64,000 nucleotides of DNA from contig BDDC01000193.1 in NCBI GenBank assembly GCA_001662425.1, positions 9,839 to 73,838 on the forward strand, given 5' to 3'. Both the position numbers and the translations under genes were made by a program. The notes beneath the pieces are model-generated. The model made no database searches, was not told where the DNA came from, and worked only from the letters and a program-made list of their open reading frames with translations. Below, piece after piece: positions 57,693 to 64,000 of the stretch. Position 1 is the first letter of the stretch; each line of letters starts with the position of its first letter. The stretch comes from Chlamydomonas sphaeroides. Taxonomy: Eukaryota; Chlorophyta; Chlorophyceae; Chlamydomonadales; Chlamydomonadaceae.

Positions 57693-59616
57693 TCATTCGC
57701 ACGCCAGCTTGTTGTCGAAGGACGACATGCAGATGGCGAACGCCTGGAAGGCCGAGATGGGCCACTGGTAGTCCATGGTGAACGTGTCCTTGCCCACCTG
57801 AGGCACAAGGACGACAGCAGCAGCACACAGGGCTGGTGGGATCACGGCTGGGGGCAAGAGGTCGAGGATGCTATGCCCGGCTGCAATGTGCCTTCAGCCT
57901 TGTATGCATGGCCGCGTGCAGCCCGATTTGTCAGTAATGTTGCAAGCGCTGCAATGAGGTGCAATGAGGCGCTTAAGCGGCGCCCAAGCAGTTGCTTTCC
58001 CACCTTGCCGAACTGCAGGATGACGTGGTTGTGGTTCTCGTCCGACACGAGCTGGAAGTTCTTCACGGACGCCTCTGTCACGCGCCCGTTGAAGTTGAGG
58101 CAATAGGCGTTGAGCTGTGAGTCGCAGGGGTGTCGTCAGTTAGTCACACAGCCGGCAGCTGGTACCCCAAAGCGCAAGCAGCGGCGCGCCGCATTTGAGA
58201 GAATTGACCGTGCGGTGGTTGCCATGCGAGGAAATTGGTAAGGTTGGCTTCAAGGCACCCACCGCCCTCGCGTTCAGCATGGCACCGCAACCCTGACGGA
58301 ACCACCTTGACAGCTTGCCGAACGTGCACGCCTCACCTCCTCGTTCCATCGCGGCGGCTTGTTGCCCATGACCACCAGCTCCTCCAGGGCCTTGCGGTGC
58401 TTGATCCTGTCGGATCGACATTAAGCACGCGCAGCTGTTGAAGTGCAGTACGCGGCGACCAAGCCTGGTCGCTGCTGCGAGCGCAACAGCAACATCCTCT
58501 ACAGGAGGGCAGCCCCGGTACCAACCGCACCTTTCCAACATGCAGTCCGCCTCGTCTTTCTGGCGGTAGAGCCGGTTACCGCTGCCGTCGATGGCGGGAA
58601 TGGCGGCCATCATCTTGCGGGGCCCCCGCGTGCCCAGCACGTTGTACTGGTACGTGATGGCCCCCAGTTCCTGCCGGTCGTCGTCCCCACCGGTCTTGCC
58701 GGACTTCCGGCCGTTGTCGTAGATGGTGAACTCCGTGCCCACGAAGTTGGCCCGGACCTTGCCAAAGAAGTTCCCACTCTCCCGGTTGAGGTCGTCGTAG
58801 TCGAGAGAAATGATGTAGTTGCTGGTGGTCTGCTTCTTGCGCTTGCGCGCGGACATCAGGAATCGCCGCCCGTCCTCCAGGAACAGCGCGTACCGCGGGT
58901 ACATTTTGGCGGCTTTCTCCCGGTCCCGCACGATGATGCACTGGACGGGCCCGGTCTTGGGACCGGGAGACATAAGGAACGCGGGCATGTCACTGAGGTC
59001 CAGCACGGGCGCGGGGCGCGGTGCTGGCGCCGCGGCGCGCTCCGCGGGCCCTGCGCCGCCAACGAAGCGAGTGACGGCGTTGGGGTCCTCCTGGCCCTCG
59101 TTGGGGTCGTAGCTGGCACGAAGCCCGTGAACCATCCCGACACCGCCCTGGGCACTGGTGCGGGTCGGGGTGCCTGCTGCGTCAGCGCCACCAGTCTGCG
59201 AGAGTCCTGATGGTCTGAACGTGGAGGTATCTGCAGGGCTCTTGATGCTCGGCGACTGCGGAGTCCGTCCCATCGCGGTCGGTCCCTTTATAAGCGAGTT
59301 TGGCGCATAAGTCGCGCCCGCCTGCAGCCGCTCCTGGCGCTTGGCAGCCAGCGATGGCCCCTTTCGCGCTGAGCCCGGCCGGTCCGCTCCGCTGGGCGAT
59401 GCCACTGTAGGCTGCTCGTTGAGAACGTCGCCGTCCGTGAACAACTCATTGGTGTACAAGGACACTGCAGCGTTACACGAACGTCAGAGAGGCGCGTAAA
59501 TGCGTTGACACGCACGCACGCGGGCTCAGTCAAGCCATCTCACCTCCGTCCCTCAGGACGTTGCCCTGTTCCGGTGGCCGCGCGGGGGAGTTAACCCCAC
59601 GCGCGGCCATGGACAT
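57693..59616 (-). CDS. Tubby-like protein
   Basis: Tubby-domain protein that binds membrane phosphoinositides. In ciliated organisms TULP proteins deliver membrane cargo to cilia with IFT-A, and in plants most carry an F-box, which is absent here. Five exons (59616-59544, 59464-58531, 58406-58337, 58114-58004, 57797-57693) give 430 aa. The N-terminal 150 residues are Ser/Pro/Thr-rich. The tubby domain starts at about 165: VQCIIVRDREKAAKMYPRYA, FLEDGRRFLMSARKRKKQTT, SNYIISLDYDDLNRESGNFF, RANFVGTEFTIYDNG, YQYNVLGTRGPRKMMAAIP. It closes with LNFNGRVTEASVKNFQLV and the signature end FAICMSSFDNKLACE. Lack of an F-box plus the neighbouring ciliary gene suggests a TULP3-like ciliary role (inference). 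The ATG at 59616 is followed by a second in-frame ATG. Confidence 0.93.
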
Positions 59617-60043
59617 GGTTGCAGCCAGCACTGGTACATATCCCGCCGCGCGCTCGTCGTCGCTGCACAGCGCACAAGCACTCGCTTGGAGCTTGCAGGC
59701 CAGGTTGTGCAACACAGATGCTCTGCCATCTCTTACCTATCGGAGTCCATTCTAGGGCTGCTCTAAGGGGCGAACCCCACAGCCGCGGAGGTGTGAAGCA
59801 ATCGATGAAGCGGTCACTAGGCAGAACAAGAGGGACTTCGCTTGACGTGTCGAATTGTGCTCTGAAGCCTCCTTTGTTGTTTGGTGTACCCGGAGGAACA
59901 GGTGGGGCCAATGTCGGTTGTGCCCAAGACTGGCCCCCATGAAGGGCAGTCGCTGCAAACATTCACCACCCAGTCATTCCTGCTCTGCCCACGCTACCAC
60001 ACCCTTAATACTTAGGCGCTGTGGGTTTGACGGGGGCCGCACT
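59617..60043. promoter_or_regulatory. Shared upstream region of tubby-like gene and bS6c
   Basis: 427 bp separate the two divergent starts. No coding potential that I trust. Regulatory role inferred from position. Confidence 0.4.
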
Positions 60044-60970
60044 ATGGCCACTATGTGCAAGAGCTCTCTGGCCACTAGCCGGCCGGGCTCGGTGAGCCTG
60101 GTCGCCGCTAGGCCCATCGCCCAGCGCCTGTGCTTCCAGCCTGTTGTCCGCCAGGCGGCGCAGCTGCAGCGCAGCGCTGCTGGCCGCGCCATGCCCAAGG
60201 TGCGGCTGTCGTCGCGTTCAGCGGACTGCCGCTGGGAGGCTCTTGCCGCGCGCTCTTTGACGCCAATTCTACATGGTCCAGGTTGTGGCTTCGGCTGCTG
60301 CCGCTGACGCCACTGTGGACCTCTCTGGTCTGCCCCCTGGCTACCATTGGTGAGGCGCGCTCGCGGCTCCCCCAGCACCTAGCGAGCAGCCCGATAAGCC
60401 ACATATGATTTGTTTTGCAGGTATGAGACCATGATGATCCTCAAGCCCACTCTGAGCGACGAGGAGAGGTGCGTCGGCGCGACATGCCCGCTCACGCTGA
60501 GCAGTATCCACTATCATTGCTTGATGAGCAGCTTTCTCACGGGGTGACGTGGACTGCAGGGATCGCGAGCTGGCGAAGTTCGAGGCCTACCTCAACAAGC
60601 AGGAGTGCTTCAACATCAACGCGCTGGTGAAGGGGCGAAGCAAGATGGCGTACCCCATCAAGAAGTAGGTGTTCGACCGAGCTCGCTGTGGGGCCGGTCG
60701 AAGAAGTGCGTGTCACGGGGGGCGGTGGGGTTTGTGTGCCACATGGAGTTCCCCTTGCTCGCTCGGCACTAGGCGCTGCTTTTGCCCCTCCCCTGCTCAC
60801 GTCGTCCTTATCTACCCACACCACCTCGCAGCGAGTGGGAGGGCGTCTACGTGCTGTACAACTACGCGGCACGCCGCCAGACCGCCCGCTCGGTCCAGCT
60901 GCTCCTATCTAAGCCGGAGGCCGGCGCTGAGGACAACGTCCTGCGCCACATCACCCTCTGCAAGCTCTAG
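60044..60970 (+). CDS. Plastid ribosomal protein bS6
   Basis: Small-subunit ribosomal protein bS6 imported into the chloroplast. Five exons (60044-60199, 60282-60349, 60421-60468, 60560-60664, 60832-60970) give 171 aa. The N-terminal 50 residues (MATMCKSSLATSRPGSVSLV and onward) are Ser/Ala/Arg/Gln-rich without acids, a plastid transit peptide. Processing probably occurs near VVASAAADATVDLSG. The S6 domain follows with its classic order YETMMILKPTLSDEER, a helix with KFEAYLNKQ, GRSKMAYPIKNEWEGVYVLY and NVLRHITLCKL. The SKMAYPIK segment corresponds to the RLAYPI motif of bacterial S6. The exon 4 donor (AA/gtaggt) makes Asn in KNEWEG rather than a premature stop, since the unspliced reading hits TAG at once. 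Confidence 0.93.
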
Positions 60971-61462
60971 AGTTGAGCCACAGAGGGGTGGACTTGCTGG
61001 TGGAGTCGCAAGCATGGCGAGCAGCCTGAGCGGCGTGGCATCGGAGTTGCTGTGCAGTTGGGCTGGCGGCGGCGCAGCCAGCTGGCGCCATTTTACCGGA
61101 CGGCGCGCGGCTTGCCCCGCGGCTGACCTGGGCGCTGCAGGCTAGGATGCAGTGGGGCCATTGCAAGGGCCGCGTGCGGAGTGAGCACGGAATGGGAGGT
61201 GAAAGGAGGATCGGAACCGGCAGGTGGCGGCGCTAGGACGGCTGTGGTTGGTGGAATGCTGAACATAGGGACCGCCGGGGGGCCGCAAGACGGCCGGCAG
61301 CGCGGCATGTAGCGGGGACAGTGTCAAAGCGCGTGCAGCGCAAACCACACGGCTGCCAGGGCGGGGTTGCGCTGGCGAGTGCGCGAGGAGAGCATTGGCT
61401 TGTTACGCTGTCTGAGCGAGTCCAGAGCCATCTGAGCCGTTGCAAGACTGGGGAGGCGGCCG
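60971..61462. other. Intergenic between convergent genes
   Basis: About 490 bp holding the 3' flanks of bS6c (plus) and transportin (minus). No gene or repeat recognised. Confidence 0.4.
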
Positions 61463-64000
61463 TTACAGGGGCTGCCCGAACATCTGCGCGAGCTTGTTGC
61501 GGATGGGCTCGCCCACGCCTGCGTAGACCTGTTCCCAGCGGCCCGACGCGGCCAGCGTGGTCTTGTAGAGCTGCAGGATGGTCAGCATCTCGTTGCGCAG
61601 CCCCTCGCATCCCAGCCGTCGCCAGGACGCAAAGGCGGAGCAGAGCGTGGCGAAGGCGGGCAGCGCGCCCTCGGGGTTCATGCGGACCAGCCTGCAGCGC
61701 GGCGGGTCCAATCACCGCCACACAAGTTACAGCGCTGTGTACAGGGGAAGTCATGCGCGCGGGCTGGGCCAGGAGGGCTGGGCAAGGGCCGGCAATCCGG
61801 GGCGTCATGAGGCACGGTTCAAGCGGGGCCACGGGCCCGGCCCCGAACGGTGCGGCCGTGCGAGGACGCGGCGCGCCCTGCTGCAGCTCGACGCGCGACG
61901 CTAGCGCAGGCCCCTCGCCTGCCTCCATGCGAAGCGGCCGGCCCCGCACCTGCAGAGCCCCAGGAACGCGTGCTCCTTCTCGGTGCCGTCCCGGATGTTG
62001 CGCAGCTGGCTGCACCAGGGCGCCGCAAAGTGCGTCAGGTGCGGCGCCAGCTGCTCGGCGCAGCGCCAGGCGGTGCGGCCCAGCGTGATGGACGCGTTCT
62101 CCAGCAGCGACGGCGGCATGCGGCCAGGGCCCGCGAACGACAGGATGGACGTCATACGGTGCGCGATGGCCTCTGCGCGGCAGGGGCAGGGGACACGGGA
62201 CCGCGGCGCTCACCACGCGCCGGCCAAGGCCCGCGTACTGATCACTGCCCCCACTTGCACCCCAGACACGCGCCCCTCTTTCCCCCCCCCCGCCCACACA
62301 CACACCCCACGCGCGCACAGCCCGGCCCACCCTACAGCTCCCTAGCAGGGAGCCCCCGGTGTCCGCAGTCCCCATCCCCCACCCGCGTGCGGCGCCACCC
62401 GCTCCGGGTCCAGCTTGATGACCAGCTCGCCCAGGCTCCAGCACGCGTTGTTGGCGGCGCTGAGGCCGGCGTCGTTGATGCGGTGCAGCTCCAGCAGCGC
62501 CAGCGAGGCCGCCACCAGCGGCTCCAGCGCCGGCAGCAGGTGCGCCACGCAGGCGGACGCCAGGTCGCCCACCAGCGCAAACGACGACTGCCGCACGTCG
62601 GGGTTGGCGTCCCTGCGAGCAGACAGCGCGCAGCAGCGGCGCGGTGGCGCGGCGGCGTTGGTGGGTCGTTGGGCGGCCGGGGCGCCGAGCGCCGACGGCG
62701 GCGCGCCAGCGCGTGCAGCCTCAGGGGTCGGGAGGGCGGCGTGGCCGTGTGACCTGCCCTCACGGCCCCCAACGGCAGCGGCCCGTCCGCGACACAAGCC
62801 TTTTTCAGGATCCGCCCCGCCGCAGCAGAACCACGCCGCGCGGCCCCCAGCCCCCCAGCCCCGCCCGCCCCGCCCCTCCTCACGTGGCACCCGCCAGCAG
62901 CATCTGCACCAGCGGGCTGGCCGCCACCAGCGACTCGATGCTGGCGTGCAGCGCCTGCGCCAGGCCGCTGACCACATCCAGCGCCAGCACCACGTACTGC
63001 GGGTCGTACTCGAGCCCGCCGTCGGCCGCCGCCGCGGCGCCGTTGGCGGCGGCCGCCGCCGCGGGCGAGCCGGCGCCGACCGCGGCGTCGGTCCGCGCGG
63101 CCGCGTCTCGTCCCGCCGTCATGTGCATGCTTGCCAGCAGCAGCGCGCGGTCGAAGAAGGGCTGCGCCACGGGCTCCACGGCGCGGGCCATGTGGGGCAG
63201 CACGTTGGCCAGGCACTCCATGGTTGCGGGCAGGTCCTGGTGGTGGCGGGGCAGGGGGCAGCGGGCACGAGGGAGGGGAGGTGCGTAGGGGCACTGGAAG
63301 AGAGGTAAGACGCTCGCGGTCATGGGGCCATGGCCTTGGGCCCACATGGACAGGGCCGAGGCGGGGAGGCGCGGCTGAAGCCGGCAGCGAGATGGGGGGA
63401 TGTACCAAGGGTGGGCCGCAGTAACACAATGTGATTTGGGGGTGGCGGGGAGGGGGAGGCGGGCAGCTATAGGGCGACGGGCACGAGGACGCGGGAGCGG
63501 GGAAGGAATCACTGATGCCGGCGGGAGGTCTTCACTCGTGCCGCGGCCCCCCGTGCTCGCTTGCCTTGTCGGTGGGCGGCACACCCGTGAAGCGCGCCGC
63601 CAGCGGCGGCAGCACGATGCCGGCAAGCGCGGGGTCGGCCAGCCGCGGCCCCAGCACGCGCGCGGTGCAGGCGAGGGCGTCGTAGGCCACGATGACGCCG
63701 CGCCGCGTGTAGCGCGTGAGCGCCATGGCCAGCGACTCGAGGATGGCCTGCGGGCAGAGCACCGCCCACAGCAGCGCACGGCCGTTTCCGGAGGGGACTG
63801 AGATGGGGCGCCGCCAGGCGCCGGAGCTGCAGGGCCCCCGCAGCACAGGGCAGCGGCACTGGGCCACGTGCGCGCTTGGCTGCGAGCCCGCCGGGCAACA
63901 CCCCAACACACAGCGGATCCGGCCCGGCGGACATGCGGCGGCCCCGCCACGCCGCCTGCTACGTCCCCCGCCCCACCTTGAGGTAGGGCTCCAGCAGCAG
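61463..64000 (-). CDS. Transportin (importin beta-2), 3' part only
   Basis: Karyopherin that carries PY-NLS cargo such as RNA-binding proteins into the nucleus. The window shows the last six exons: beyond 64000-63977, 63747-63565, 63236-62884, 62612-62383, 62172-61950, 61691-61463. The 5' end lies outside. Recognisable HEAT-repeat segments are LESLAMALTRYTRRGVIVAYD, DLPATMECLANVLPHMA, YVVLALDVVSGLAQALHASI, DANPDVRQSSFALVGDLASA, NNACWSLGELVIKLDPERV, LLENASITLGRTAW, PWCSQLRNIRDGTEKEHAFL and the C-terminal MNPEGALPAFATLCSAFASW. An Ala/Gly/Asp-rich insertion of about 35 residues sits in the 63236-62884 exon. The intron 63564-63237 begins with GC (AAG/gcaagc), giving the family-like TDK-DLPATMECL junction. 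Confidence 0.92.

Overview
This is nuclear DNA of a green alga, most likely Chlorophyceae. The evidence is very high GC with GC-rich third codon positions, almost every gene broken into many short exons, plastid and mitochondrial transit peptides, a plant-type Dof transcription factor and a chloroplast-sensor-kinase-like protein, together with an axonemal dynein intermediate chain and a second possible cilium/centriole protein. That combination of plastid and motile cilium fits the Chlamydomonas-like green algae. I cannot name the species. All gene models were built by eye from splice signals, reading phase and family resemblance. For most genes the summed exons give one uninterrupted frame.

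Layout. 1-3824: no convincing gene, only a leucine-rich-repeat-like fragment and low-complexity DNA. 3825-5967 (-): Dof zinc-finger factor. 6743-14572 (-): complete 21-exon RFC1, the large clamp-loader subunit. 14991-17845 (+): protein phosphatase methylesterase PME-1. 19744-20382 (-): small PAM2-motif protein. 21167-24658 (-): SLY1/SCFD1, a Sec1/Munc18 protein. 25125-29663 (+): a remarkable 1297-aa fusion of a CobB-like amidotransferase domain and a BtuF-like binding domain, joined by histidine-rich segments. 30071-32606 (+): organellar ClpP. 34633-38232 (+): chloroplast-sensor-kinase-like protein. 39823-42037 (-): Cys-rich-tail protein, tentatively CCDC15-like. 42360-45166 (+): unrecognised protein interrupted by an assembly gap. 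46120-47092 (+): bL21-like organellar protein (tentative). 49516-54822 (-): axonemal I1/f dynein intermediate chain (IC138/DNAI4 type). 55639-56848 (-): Mediator subunit MED31. 57693-59616 (-): tubby-like protein. 60044-60970 (+): plastid ribosomal protein bS6. 61463-64000 (-): 3' part of transportin (importin beta-2).

The genes are not an operon and cover unrelated household functions: replication, PP2A regulation, vesicle fusion, proteolysis, transcription, nuclear import, plastid translation and signalling, and cilia. Several are arranged head to head with short shared upstream regions (14573-14990, 24659-25124, 42038-42359, 59617-60043).

The most unusual items are four. (1) The CobB/BtuF fusion appears to have lost its P-loop, catalytic Cys and catalytic His while gaining His-rich stretches. 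(2) GC-AG introns are unusually common, about 8 of some 95 that I could place. (3) A three-copy dispersed repeat lies only in gene-free gaps. (4) The sensor kinase lacks its phospho-acceptor histidine.
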